This document shows, piece after piece, positions 1 through 7,743 of a stretch of DNA of 64,000 nucleotides. Every line of letters begins with the position of its first letter. Position 1 is the first letter of the stretch. Made by a program: the position numbers and the translations under genes. The DNA comes from Georgenia sp. SYP-B2076 (GTDB lineage Bacteria; Actinomycetota; Actinomycetes; Actinomycetales; Actinomycetaceae), in the NCBI RefSeq assembly GCF_003991205.1, contig NZ_RXOZ01000022.1, positions 62,001-126,000 on the forward strand, in the 5' to 3' direction. The notes below the pieces were generated by a model. The model made no database searches, was not told the origin of the DNA, and was given only the letters and a program-made list of their open reading frames with translations.

Positions 1-1318
1 TGCCGCGCGCCGGGACGCCGATGGCCCAGGAGTCGACGACGTCGAACAGGGCGGTGTCCAGCTCGTAGCGGTTGAGGTAGAACATGTCGTCGCGCTGCTC
101 GGTGAAGCCGGCCGCGAGCAGGAAGTCGGCGAGCTCCCAGGCCTTCTGCCAGAAGACGTCGTGCGCCCAGTGCTCGACGTAGATGTTGTGCTCCTCGATG
201 TAGGGGAACACCTTGCCGGCGAGGCCGACGAGCTCGTCGAACTGCTGGGCCTCCTCCTCGGTGAGCAGCGCGCGGTACTCCGCGACGATCTCGTCACGCT
301 CGGCCCGCAGCCGCTCGACCGGCCGGGCGATGTCCTCCCCGGCGGCGATCTTGGTCGCGTAGCGGGCGATGCCCTGGAGCGGGATGGACAGGTCGGAGGC
401 CCAGGTCTGCTGGTCGTGGGTGAAGCCGTACTCGGCGAAGTAGTTGAACCACGGCGTCTTCGCCCGCTCGAAGGCGTCCAGCCACCGCCGTCCCTCCTCG
501 GTGCGGCCCAGCGCGGCGAGGGTCTGCTCGGGGCTGCCCTCGGCGGTGACGACGTCGGTGAGGCCGAGCTCGACGGCGAGCGCGGCGAGCCCCCGCAGCT
601 CGTCGTCGGGGCGGAAGGCGAGGACCTCCACGCCGGCGACCATGCGGGAGATCGTCTGGTCGGTGATGAGGGGGAAGGCCTGCTTGCAGAACTGGAAAAA
701 GGTGATGTACCCGCCGTAGCCGAGGTTGAGGAACTCGAAGTGGTACTGCCAGATGGCGAAGAACTCGTCGATGAGCCGGTGGTAGTTCTCGATGACCGCG
801 AGGGAGGTGGACCGGCCCCGGGCCTCGGTGACGACCTCGGCGGGGTCGAAGTCCTCCAGCTTCGGGAAGGAGATGGTCCGCAGGGACTCGATGGCCCCCT
901 CCATCTTGGTCTTCCACCTGCCGTACAGCTCGTCCCAGTTGGCGTAGTAGTAGCCGGCGCGCTCCTGGAAGATCGCCGCGCGGCGCTGCACCTCCTCGGG
1001 GTCGGCGACGTTCAGCGGGGAGATGTAGACGTAGCCGTTGACGACGCGCACGTCCAGGCCGAGGGAGACCGGCAGCGCGAAGATCCGGGTACTGAATGTC
1101 CCGACCCCGAGGTACACGGCCTCGGCGCCGATGCTGTCGAAGGGGTGGCACCCGCGGGACCAGTGCATCGTGTCGGCGAACCAGAACTGGGCGTTCTCGT
1201 GCTCGCGGGTCTCCTCCGAGGGCACGAGGTAGTACGGGTACATCGACTCCCACCCCTCGGCCCCGGCGGGTGGCTCGGCCTCGTCGAAGAACGGGAAGCG
1301 GCGCGTGGTCTCGGTCAT
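1..1318 (-). CDS. PEP-synthase-like (phenylphosphate-synthase-like) protein, partial
   Basis: About 439 residues are visible; the C-terminus runs off the left edge. The protein starts directly with the central/linker part of PEP-utilising enzymes (RFPFFDEAEPPAGAEGW, then FWFADTMHW, AGYYYANWDELY, and RDDMFYLNRYEL near the edge, the last matching the R-D-D-x-F-x-L element that precedes the swivelling phosphohistidine domain). No N-terminal ATP-grasp domain is present, so ATP binding would need a separate subunit, as in phenylphosphate synthase. The catalytic His domain, if present, lies off the window. The ATG at 1318 overlaps the stop of the HAD gene by 4 bases (ATGA), so it is translationally coupled to the carboxylase operon. 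Inferred role: phosphoryl transfer to the carboxylase's substrate or product. The family assignment is fairly good; the substrate is unknown. Confidence 0.65.
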   Translation of the reverse strand, partial: MTETTRRFPFFDEAEPPAGAEGWESMYPYYLVPSEETREHENAQFWFADTMHWSRGCHPFDSIGAEAVYLGVGTFSTRIFALPVSLGLDVRVVNGYVYISPLNVADPEEVQRRAAIFQERAGYYYANWDELYGRWKTKMEGAIESLRTISFPKLEDFDPAEVVTEARGRSTSLAVIENYHRLIDEFFAIWQYHFEFLNLGYGGYITFFQFCKQAFPLITDQTISRMVAGVEVLAFRPDDELRGLAALAVELGLTDVVTAEGSPEQTLAALGRTEEGRRWLDAFERAKTPWFNYFAEYGFTHDQQTWASDLSIPLQGIARYATKIAAGEDIARPVERLRAERDEIVAEYRALLTEEEAQQFDELVGLAGKVFPYIEEHNIYVEHWAHDVFWQKAWELADFLLAAGFTEQRDDMFYLNRYELDTALFDVVDSWAIGVPARG

Positions 1319-2181
1319 GAGGGGGCTCCTTGCGACATCGGAAGGGGTGCGAACAACAGGTCGTACAGCTCGGCGACGTCCCTGAGGACGACGTCGGGCC
1401 GATCGGGACCCTGGAGGGGCGCGAGCGTCTCCGGGGTGATGGCGCCGGACAGGACGAGGGTGCTGGTGGCGCCCATGGCGCGGGCGAGGCGGATCTCGGC
1501 GCCGGCGTCGCCGACCACGGCGATGCGCTCGGGTGGCTCGGGCAGGCGGCGCAGGAGGGTCTCGGCCAGCGAGGCGGAGGGCTTGCCGAGCACGCGCGGC
1601 GACGTCCCGGTGGCCCAGCCGATGGCGTGGGCGATGGTGGCGGAGACCGTGACCGAGCGCCCCAGGCCGCCGTGGAACCAGGGTGTGTCGACGGTGGTGT
1701 AGAGCACGGCGCCGGCGTCGACGGCCAGGCACGCCGCGTTGATGACCTCGGTGCGGTACTCGGAGGCGGCGCCCACGACGACGACGTCCGCGAGGGGGCC
1801 GCCGGGCAGGGCGGTCTCGACGCCGAGGTCGACCAGCGGCTGCGCCAGGCCCACGTCGCCCACGGCCAGGACGCGGGCGCCGGCGTGGTGGGCTGCGACG
1901 TGGTCCGCGGCGGCGCTGCCCGCGGTGACGAAGTCCTCGTCCGCGACGCCGATGCCCTTCTCGCGCAGGTGCTGGGCGTACTCCGCGGGCGGGCGCTGGG
2001 AGGCGTTGGTGCACACCACCACGTGGTGCCCGGCCCGCTTGAGGGCGGCGAGGAGCTCGCCGGCCCGCGGCATGGCCTCTCCCCCGGCGCCGCCGGCGTG
2101 GGCGGTGCGCATGAGGCAGCCGTCCACGTCGATCACCCACGCCCGGGTCCGGTGGATCGCGGCGAGCCCGGCCTCGCTCAT
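1315..2181 (-). CDS. HAD-IIA (NagD-like) phosphatase
   Basis: 288 residues, typical for the HAD-IIA group. Motif I is WVIDVDGCLMR (nucleophile Asp18, general acid Asp20). Motif II lies in VVVCTNASQRPP. The C-terminal motif ERIAVVGDAGAEIRLAR places the Mg-binding Asp in the usual NagD-like position. These enzymes hydrolyse small phosphate esters in the cytoplasm. I chose the ATG at 2181 because it overlaps the upstream carboxyltransferase stop by 4 bases; a longer upstream extension in frame is only the antisense of that gene. Its downstream neighbour is a phosphotransferase-like protein, so it may remove a phosphate installed on the pathway intermediate; that is inference. Confidence 0.85.
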   Translation of the reverse strand: MSEAGLAAIHRTRAWVIDVDGCLMRTAHAGGAGGEAMPRAGELLAALKRAGHHVVVCTNASQRPPAEYAQHLREKGIGVADEDFVTAGSAAADHVAAHHAGARVLAVGDVGLAQPLVDLGVETALPGGPLADVVVVGAASEYRTEVINAACLAVDAGAVLYTTVDTPWFHGGLGRSVTVSATIAHAIGWATGTSPRVLGKPSASLAETLLRRLPEPPERIAVVGDAGAEIRLARAMGATSTLVLSGAITPETLAPLQGPDRPDVVLRDVAELYDLLFAPLPMSQGAPS

Positions 2182-3638
2182 CGCGCAGCCCCTGCCCGCT
2201 CGAGGGAGAACCGCGTGGCGCCGTCGCTGACGGACACCGACGTGACGGAGGGCCGCTCCTCGACCGTGGCCAGCAGCCGCTTGAGGGTGGCGGCCGGGGC
2301 GTTGCCGGCGGCGTACATCGCGTCGACCTGCTCGGCCGGCATCACCGCGCGGAGCAGCAGCTCCTCGTCGCCGATCGTCTGCCCGAAGCGGCGGCGCAGG
2401 TCGGCAATGGTGACGTCGCCGCCGTCGTTGACGGGCTGCCGGCCCCGCTTGGTGCTCATGGCCCGGTCGAGCAGGTCCGGGTTCACCGTCCCGGGCAGGG
2501 GGCCGAAGTCGCCGCGGAGGAGGTCGATGACCTCGTCGGAGAGCTGCTTGTACCGCTCGCCGGTGATGACGTTGAGGGTGGCCTGGGTGACGATGTACTG
2601 CGCGAAGGGCGTCATGACGATCGGCCACCCGAGGTCCTCACGGACCTGCACGGACTCCTCGATGACGGCGTCGAAGAGCTCCGGGCGGCGGATCTCGGTC
2701 AGCTGCCGGCGGGTGGTGGACTGCACCCCGCCGGGGATGGTGTGGCGGTAGTAGGCCTCGTCGTACTGGTTCGGGGTGCCGACGGGGAGGTTCTTGATCC
2801 TCGCCTGGCGCACGAGGTAGGCGGACGCCCGGTCCATCGCGTCGAGGTCCACGTCGACGCTGTGTCCGCGGGCGCGGAGGTTGGCGACGAGGTGCTGGGC
2901 CTCGGGGTGGGAGCTGCCGTTGGCCAGGGGCGGGAGGGCGCAGTGGATGGTGGAGATGCCCAGGTCGGCCGCCTCGAGCACGGTGATCGGCGAGAGGCCG
3001 GTGGTGCTGTGCGAGTGGATCTCGTCGAGCTTCTTGTGCCGGAGGCTGCCCTGGAGCGTGGGGATCAGGGACCTGACGCGGTCCGGCGTGAGCAGCCCGG
3101 CGGGGTCCTTGAGGTAGATGTGGTCGATGGCCGGGGAGTCGTCGAGCTCGGCGATCTTCGCGGCGAAGTACTCGTCGGTGTGAACCGGGCTGGTGGTGTA
3201 GCAGATCCCGCCGATGACCTCCTCGAACCCGACCCGCTTGGCCATCTCGGCGGTGCGCTTGGCGCCCGCCATGTCGTGCATGGGGTCGATGACCCACAGC
3301 CGGCGGATGCCGTTGCGCACGAGCAGGGAGAACGCGAGCTCGAAGACGGCGTCCGGGGTCCGGTGGAACGTGATGAACCGCTTGCCCGTGGTGAGGAAGC
3401 CGAGCTGGGTGCGCGGGGCCCGGTCCCGCGCCGCGCGAAGCCGCGCCCACGGGTCCTCCCGGTGGTAGCGCACCGCGGTGGCCATGAGGGTGGAGGAGAC
3501 GATCTCCAGGGCGCGGTAGCCGACGCGGTCGAGGTCAGGTGTGACGCCCTCGACCATGCGGGTGGTCACTCCGGTCGCGCCCCAGATGCTCTGGTTGCCG
3601 TCGCGCAGGGAGACGTCCACCAGGGAGATCTCACTCAT
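2178..3638 (-). CDS. Biotin-dependent carboxyltransferase (pyruvate carboxylase B / oxaloacetate decarboxylase alpha-like)
   Basis: 486 residues with the TIM-barrel carboxyltransferase fold (HMGL-like). The metal site is recognisable: DVSLRDGNQS at residues 8-17 (canonical DTTFRDAHQS), YLKDPAGLL with the likely carboxylated Lys177, and IHSHSTTG with His208 and His210. PYC/OAD-type conserved C-terminal barrel region: HTIPGGVQST. It moves CO2 from carboxybiotin to an acceptor. The flanking residues differ from true pyruvate carboxylases (HTHDTSG has become HSHSTTG, FRDAHQ has become LRDGNQ), so the acceptor may not be pyruvate. There is no C-terminal biotinyl domain; that is on the separate carrier gene of the same operon. 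It overlaps the biotin carboxylase stop by 4 bases. Confidence 0.88.
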   Translation of the reverse strand: MSEISLVDVSLRDGNQSIWGATGVTTRMVEGVTPDLDRVGYRALEIVSSTLMATAVRYHREDPWARLRAARDRAPRTQLGFLTTGKRFITFHRTPDAVFELAFSLLVRNGIRRLWVIDPMHDMAGAKRTAEMAKRVGFEEVIGGICYTTSPVHTDEYFAAKIAELDDSPAIDHIYLKDPAGLLTPDRVRSLIPTLQGSLRHKKLDEIHSHSTTGLSPITVLEAADLGISTIHCALPPLANGSSHPEAQHLVANLRARGHSVDVDLDAMDRASAYLVRQARIKNLPVGTPNQYDEAYYRHTIPGGVQSTTRRQLTEIRRPELFDAVIEESVQVREDLGWPIVMTPFAQYIVTQATLNVITGERYKQLSDEVIDLLRGDFGPLPGTVNPDLLDRAMSTKRGRQPVNDGGDVTIADLRRRFGQTIGDEELLLRAVMPAEQVDAMYAAGNAPAATLKRLLATVEERPSVTSVSVSDGATRFSLERAGAAR

Positions 3639-5044
3639 CGTGCCTCCTCAGCGACCCGGGACGAGGTGCCCGGGTCCTCGGGGACCGCGGCCGGCGCGGC
3701 GTCGGTGCCGGCCAGCAGCTGGTCGAGCCAGCGGGTGGTGACGGTGTTGTCCCGGTAGGCCGGCTCGTCCAGGATCCGTTGCAGCAGCGGCAGCGAGGTC
3801 TTGACGCCACCGATCTCGAAGCGGCTCAGCCCCTCGCTGAGCCGGCCGAGGGCCGCGCCCCGGTCGGGCGCCCAGGCCACCTGCTTGGCCATGAGCGCGT
3901 CGTAGAACGGCGGGAACCGGTAGCCCTCGTAGATGTGCGAGTCCAGCCGCAGGCCCCCGGCGGCCGAGGGGCGCCAGCGGGTGACGGTGCCCGGTGAGGG
4001 GGCCAGGTGGTTCTCCGGGTCCTGCGCGGTGATGCGCGCCTCGATCGCGTGACCGCCGACATGGACGTCCGCCTGGGTGAAGCCGAGGGGCTCGCCGAGC
4101 GCGACGAGGAGCTGCTCGCGGACGAGGTCGACCCCGGTGACGGCCTCGGTCACCGGGTGCTCCACCTGGATGCGGGGGTTGACCTCGAGGAAGGCGAGCT
4201 CGTCTCGGTCGACGTCGTAGAGGAACTCCACGGTGCCCAGGCCCACATAGTGCAGGGCCCGGGCGATGCGGACGGCGCTGTGGTGCAGCAGACGCCGCGT
4301 CTGTTCCGGCAGCGCGGCGCAGGGCGACTCCTCCACCACCTTCTGGTAGCGGAACTGCACGGTGCACTCCCGCTCGCCGAGGTGGACGACGTTGCCGTGG
4401 CGGTCACCGAGGATCTGCACCTCGACGTGCTTGGCGTCCTCGACGAAGCGCTCGAGGAAGACGGTGCCGTCACCGAAGGCGGACTGCGCCTCGGCGGAGG
4501 CGACCTGCCAGGCCTCGTGGAGGTCCGCCGGGTCGTGGACGCGCTTCATGCCGCGCCCCCCGCCGCCGTGGGCGGCCTTGACCAGGACCGGGTAGCCGAT
4601 CGAGGCGGCGAGGCGCTCGACCTCCTCGGGCGTGCGCGCCCGACCGCCGGCCGAGACGGGGACGCCGACGGACTCCGCCAGGTCCCGGGCGGCGAGCTTG
4701 TCCCCCAGGGCGCGCAGCGCCTCGGGGCTGGGGCCGACGAAGACCAGGCCGTTCTCGGCGCAGGCCTCGGCGAAGTCGGGCCGCTCCGAGAGGAACCCGT
4801 ACCCGGGGTGCACCAGGGTGCACCCCGTGGCGGAGGCGGCCTCGACGACGGCAGGGACGCTCAGGTAGCTGTCCGTTGACCGGGGCGGCCCGAGGGTGAC
4901 GACGCGGTCGGCGCGACGGGCGCCCAGCGTGGCGCGGTCCGCCGTCGAGACGCCGAGGACGGTCTCCAGGCCCAGGCGCTGGCAGGCGTCGATGATCCGC
5001 ACCGCGATCTCGCCGCGGTTGGCGACGAAGACCCGGGGGGTCAT
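3635..5044 (-). CDS. Biotin carboxylase subunit
   Basis: 469 residues, normal for a stand-alone AccC-type subunit. Domains: N-terminal fold VFVANRGEIAVRII (residues 5-18), ATP-grasp with the glycine-rich loop KAAHGGGGRGMKRV (156-169), KHVEVQILGD, and the active site FLEVNPRIQVEHPVTE (285-300). It carboxylates the biotin on the carrier protein using ATP and bicarbonate. The start ATG at 5044 overlaps the carrier gene stop by 4 bases. Being in an operon with a pyruvate-carboxylase-B-like rather than an acyl-CoA carboxyltransferase argues against a role in fatty-acid synthesis. Confidence 0.93.
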   Translation of the reverse strand: MTPRVFVANRGEIAVRIIDACQRLGLETVLGVSTADRATLGARRADRVVTLGPPRSTDSYLSVPAVVEAASATGCTLVHPGYGFLSERPDFAEACAENGLVFVGPSPEALRALGDKLAARDLAESVGVPVSAGGRARTPEEVERLAASIGYPVLVKAAHGGGGRGMKRVHDPADLHEAWQVASAEAQSAFGDGTVFLERFVEDAKHVEVQILGDRHGNVVHLGERECTVQFRYQKVVEESPCAALPEQTRRLLHHSAVRIARALHYVGLGTVEFLYDVDRDELAFLEVNPRIQVEHPVTEAVTGVDLVREQLLVALGEPLGFTQADVHVGGHAIEARITAQDPENHLAPSPGTVTRWRPSAAGGLRLDSHIYEGYRFPPFYDALMAKQVAWAPDRGAALGRLSEGLSRFEIGGVKTSLPLLQRILDEPAYRDNTVTTRWLDQLLAGTDAAPAAVPEDPGTSSRVAEEAR

Positions 5045-5631
5045 GACGCCTCCCGGATGGCGAACAGCGGCTGGTCGAACTCCACGAGGTCGCCGTCGCT
5101 GGCGTACACCGCGACGAGCTCACCGGCGACGCCCGCGGGGACGGAGTTCATCAGCTTCATCACCTCGATGATGCAGACCACCGAGTCGGCGGCCACGGTC
5201 TCGCCCTGCTCGGCGAACGCCGCCTCGCCGGGCTTGGGGGCGCGGTAGAAGGTGCCGAGCATGGGCGCCTTGACGAGCACGTGCCCGGGCGGCAGCGCGT
5301 CGGGGCTCACCGCGTCCCGGGGCGCCGGGGCGGCCGCCGCCGGGGCGGGTGCCGCAGCGGCAGACCGACCGCCCCTCGGCTGCTCGGGTGCCACGGCGTA
5401 GCCGGCGTCCGCGTGCCCCTCGTGCGACCGCGCGGCCCGCTCAGGGGCGGCGCCGCCGGGGCCGGAAGGGTGTTCCGCCGTCCGGCCGTTGCCCGGAGAC
5501 TCCTCGAGGGGCGCGAGGAGCCCGCGCCGGACGTGGATCCGGAGCGGCCCGTTCTCGTACAGGAACTCGGTGAACTCCGTCTTGTCCAGCTGCTCGATGA
5601 TCGCCGCGAGCTCTTCGAGGTCAACGTCCAT
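5041..5631 (-). CDS. Biotin carboxyl carrier protein
   Basis: 196 residues. The N-terminal helix region (1-60) resembles AccB; an Ala/Pro-rich mobile linker (about 62-105) follows, then the biotinyl domain (115-196) with IIEVMKLMN; Lys159 is the predicted biotinylation site. The usual EAMKM tetrad reads EVMKL, so Ala is replaced by Val, a tolerated variation. The start was chosen at 5631 because GCAAGGAGG lies just before that ATG; the reading frame continues further upstream without support. It is the first gene of the carboxylase operon. Confidence 0.88.
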   Translation of the reverse strand: MDVDLEELAAIIEQLDKTEFTEFLYENGPLRIHVRRGLLAPLEESPGNGRTAEHPSGPGGAAPERAARSHEGHADAGYAVAPEQPRGGRSAAAAPAPAAAAPAPRDAVSPDALPPGHVLVKAPMLGTFYRAPKPGEAAFAEQGETVAADSVVCIIEVMKLMNSVPAGVAGELVAVYASDGDLVEFDQPLFAIREAS

Positions 5632-5697
5632 GCTGTCCAAGCCTCCTTGCTTGCCCGGCTGGGGACTGTGGGGTACGTCACGTCCAGCCGCGTGTAG

Positions 5698-5726
5698 AAC
5701 GTACGAACGCATCCCGCATCCCGCAA
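5698..5726 (-). promoter_or_regulatory. Likely sigma70 promoter of the carboxylase operon
   Basis: On the minus strand TTGCGG (5726-5721) and TACGTT (5703-5698) are 17 bases apart, pointing at the carrier gene 67 bases downstream. Both boxes fit the TTGnnn/TAnnnT pattern of actinobacterial housekeeping promoters. The match is moderate only. Confidence 0.4.
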
Positions 5727-5740
5727 CGGGCCCGGCGCAC

Positions 5741-5757
5741 ATTCCGATATGTGGAAT
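5741..5757. promoter_or_regulatory. IclR-like inverted repeat ATTCCGATATGTGGAAT
   Basis: The arms ATTCC and GGAAT are separated by 7 bases just upstream of the -35 of the carboxylase operon promoter. IclR-family regulators of catabolic operons commonly bind such TTCC-n-GGAA palindromes. No IclR gene lies in the window, so the regulator would be elsewhere. Confidence 0.35.
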
Positions 5758-5778
5758 CCCCGCCGCGGAGCGGACGGC

Positions 5779-5880
5779 GTGGTCGACCGATCAGACGTGC
5801 AGCGGGCCGGGCGTGGTCGACCGATCAGACGTGCAGCGGGCCGGGCGTGGTCGACCGATCAGACGTGCAGCGGGACCGGC
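5779..5880. repeat. Three tandem 34-bp direct repeats
   Basis: Units start at 5779, 5813 and 5847, each beginning GTGGTCGACCGATCAGACG. Units 1 and 2 are identical; unit 3 differs only near its end. Each unit contains an imperfect palindrome TGGTCGACCGATCA. The array lies between the carboxylase promoter and the remnant of a Crp/Fnr gene, so it is either a regulator-binding array or a recent tandem duplication inside the decaying gene. Confidence 0.85.
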
Positions 5881-6011
5881 GTGCCGGCTCGACGCCCGAG
5901 TCCGTCTCGCGGGTGATGAGCCGACTCCGCAGGGAGGGGATCATCGACTCCGGGCGCCGATGGACCGCCGTCCTGGACCGCCCACGCCTCACCGCCCTCA
6001 CGACGTCCTGA
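5880..6011 (+). pseudogene. C-terminal remnant of a Crp/Fnr-family regulator
   Basis: The reading frame ending at the TGA at 6009-6011 encodes GSTPESVSRVMSRLRREG, then GRRWTAVLDRPRLTAL. This matches the recognition helix and wing of the Crp/Fnr winged-helix domain (usual form TTPETVSRxLxRLxxxG...LDRxRL). No cNMP-binding domain, start codon or earlier helix is found: the frame upstream is the 34-bp repeat array. It is therefore a truncated relic of about 43 residues, perhaps of the former regulator of the adjacent carboxylase operon (inference). Confidence 0.7.
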
Positions 6012-6106
6012 CCGCGGCGCCCGCGGGCATTGTTTTCCGTGCAGCGATTACCTCTTCCATTCCACAACGCGCACCGCGCTTTCGCACGCATTTGTTCGGT
6101 CAATAC

Positions 6107-6134
6107 TTGACATTTCCACAATCTCGGCTAGGCT
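6107..6134 (+). promoter_or_regulatory. Promoter of the small hypothetical gene
   Basis: A perfect -35 TTGACA (6107-6112) and TAGGCT (6129-6134) with a 16-base spacer lie in a locally AT-richer stretch, 114 bases before the ATG at 6249. Confidence 0.65.
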
Positions 6135-6248
6135 CGATTTAGATCGGACCGCGAAAAGATCATCAGCTAATGGTGACCGGGTGTGGCCCGTGCCACCGCG
6201 AACGGCTCGTCCTCGTCGCGCACCTCGGTCACGGATGAGGAGGAAAGA

Positions 6249-6488
6249 ATGCGTTTGCGGGTAAAGAATGTGCTCCCGGAGGCTCCGGAGGGCTTCGCGT
6301 GGTCTCTGCGGCGGCGCGGTGACGCGGTGGAGCTACGGCTGCGCACCCGGGGGCTGCGCCGCGAGGTGATGGCCGCCTGGAGCACGGAGAACTTCTCGTC
6401 GCTCGCGCCGAACCCGGCGGACGCTCTCGTCGAGGTGGCCACCCAGATGGCCGGCAATGTCGACGCCGAATACTACGCCGTGGCGTAG
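6249..6488 (+). CDS. Hypothetical protein, 79 aa
   Basis: I do not recognise this small protein. It is soluble-looking, with Arg-rich beta-prone segments (MRLRVKNVLPEAPEGFAW) and a C-terminal helix-like part (NPADALVEVATQMAG). The ATG at 6249 is favoured over an earlier in-frame start because GGAGGAAAG sits directly before it. It has its own strong promoter (TTGACA/TAGGCT) and a long 5' leader. It is convergent with the TRIC-type channel gene downstream. Confidence 0.6.
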   Translation: MRLRVKNVLPEAPEGFAWSLRRRGDAVELRLRTRGLRREVMAAWSTENFSSLAPNPADALVEVATQMAGNVDAEYYAVA

Positions 6489-6636
6489 GGACGCAGCTGC
6501 GGCGGGGTTGTCGGGGCGGCCGAGACCGTGACGACGTCACTTTTCTGGTGTGCGGCCGGCCCGGCGATCTCCGGGCCGGAAAGAATGTCCGCGCCTGCGG
6601 CGTAGCAGAGGCGGCTACCGGGCATCGGGGGCGGCT

Positions 6637-7518
6637 TCAGCGAGGGTCGCCGTAGAGATGCCGACGCCACCAGCCCTCGAGGCGCGACGGCCGGCGGCCG
6701 CCCTCGGCGGGGTTGCCGTCCCCGGCCGGGCGTCCGGCCGCGGGTGCGTCCCCGGTTGCGTCCCTGTCCGGCGCCCCGGACACCGTCGCGCCCCCGTCCC
6801 CATCCGGACCCCCGTCCCCATCCGGCGCCCCGTCCCCGGCCCGCCGGCGGTGGCGCACGCGGCCGCCGAGGTGCATCGCCTCGGCGTCCGGCAGCTTCCA
6901 CTGCCGCCAGTGGGCCAGGATGCTCAGGCCGGCGCCGACCACGATGGCGGCCAGCATGCCCATGCTGTCCAGTCCCTGGTAGTGGAGGGGGATCGTGGCG
7001 AGGCAGGCGAAGACCGCCGGGGTGGCGTAGAGGGTGTTGCCACCGAAGATGGCCGGCACCTCGCCGACCGCGACATCGCGGATCATGCCGCCGCCGACCG
7101 CCGTGGTCACCCCGAGCAGGATCGCCGGGAGGACGCCGAGCCCGGCGGCCAGCGCCTTGGTCGCCCCCGTCGCAGCCCAGGAGCCCAGGACGATGCCGTC
7201 GGCCACCATAAACATCCGGTTCCACCACCGCCCCTTGAGCGGGACGAAGAAGGCGATGACGGCCCCGGCCAGGGCGGTGGCGAGATAGTACGGGTCGGTC
7301 AGGGCGACGGGCGGCCCGGCCTGCAGGAGGGTGTCGCGCAGCATCCCGCCGCCCAGCGCGGAGAAGATCGCGAGGATCGCGAAGCCGACGAGGTCGAAGC
7401 GGCGCCGGCGGGCGACGATGCCGCCCAGCACGCCGTTGAGGAGGACGCCGGTGAGGTCGATGGCCCGGAAGACGTCGGGGAGCAGGTCGGCGAGCTGCGC
7501 TGTCACGTCCACGGCCAC
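6637..7518 (-). CDS. TRIC/YicG-family (UPF0126) membrane protein
   Basis: 293 residues. Two internal repeats of about 90 residues, each with three membrane helices and the family glycine signature, are visible: ALGGGMLRDTLL and AVGGGMIRDVAVGEVPAIF, as in trimeric intracellular cation channels. The C-terminal 80 residues are a hydrophilic Asp/Gly/Pro-rich tail with the repeat PDGDGG, absent from most family members and likely disordered. The start is uncertain: in-frame GTGs at 7518, 7512 and 7506 precede the first helix with no clear ribosome site. It is divergent from the M20 amidohydrolase. Role: probably a K+ or other monovalent cation channel (family knowledge). Confidence 0.82.
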   Translation of the reverse strand: MAVDVTAQLADLLPDVFRAIDLTGVLLNGVLGGIVARRRRFDLVGFAILAIFSALGGGMLRDTLLQAGPPVALTDPYYLATALAGAVIAFFVPLKGRWWNRMFMVADGIVLGSWAATGATKALAAGLGVLPAILLGVTTAVGGGMIRDVAVGEVPAIFGGNTLYATPAVFACLATIPLHYQGLDSMGMLAAIVVGAGLSILAHWRQWKLPDAEAMHLGGRVRHRRRAGDGAPDGDGGPDGDGGATVSGAPDRDATGDAPAAGRPAGDGNPAEGGRRPSRLEGWWRRHLYGDPR

Positions 7519-7743
7519 ACCCGATGGTCGCCCACCCGTGGCGCGGGGGCAATGAGGGGCCGCCGTCCGCGCCCGTTTCGTCCTCCCGGCCCCGGCCCCG
7601 GCCCCGGCCACGGCCACTCGGTGGTGAGGGAGCGGTCCGCGGCGATGCGGTCCGTGCCGGCGCGGAGCATGCTGGACGGGACCGAGGATGCCACGGAGAT
7701 CCGGACCGGCGTCGACGAGGCGCGGGACGCCCCAGGGAGTGAG

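Noticed and set aside
161-1702. 513-codon plus-strand frame over the PEP-like and HAD genes
   Set aside because: No recognisable domain; the minus strand carries conserved motifs in two coupled genes.
1315-2628. Long form of the HAD protein (437 aa)
   Set aside because: The extra N-terminus is the antisense-like Arg/His-rich reading over the carboxyltransferase; the ATG at 2181 overlaps its stop.
5779-5880. Possible CRISPR array
   Set aside because: The three 34-bp units are contiguous with no unique spacers and no cas genes nearby.
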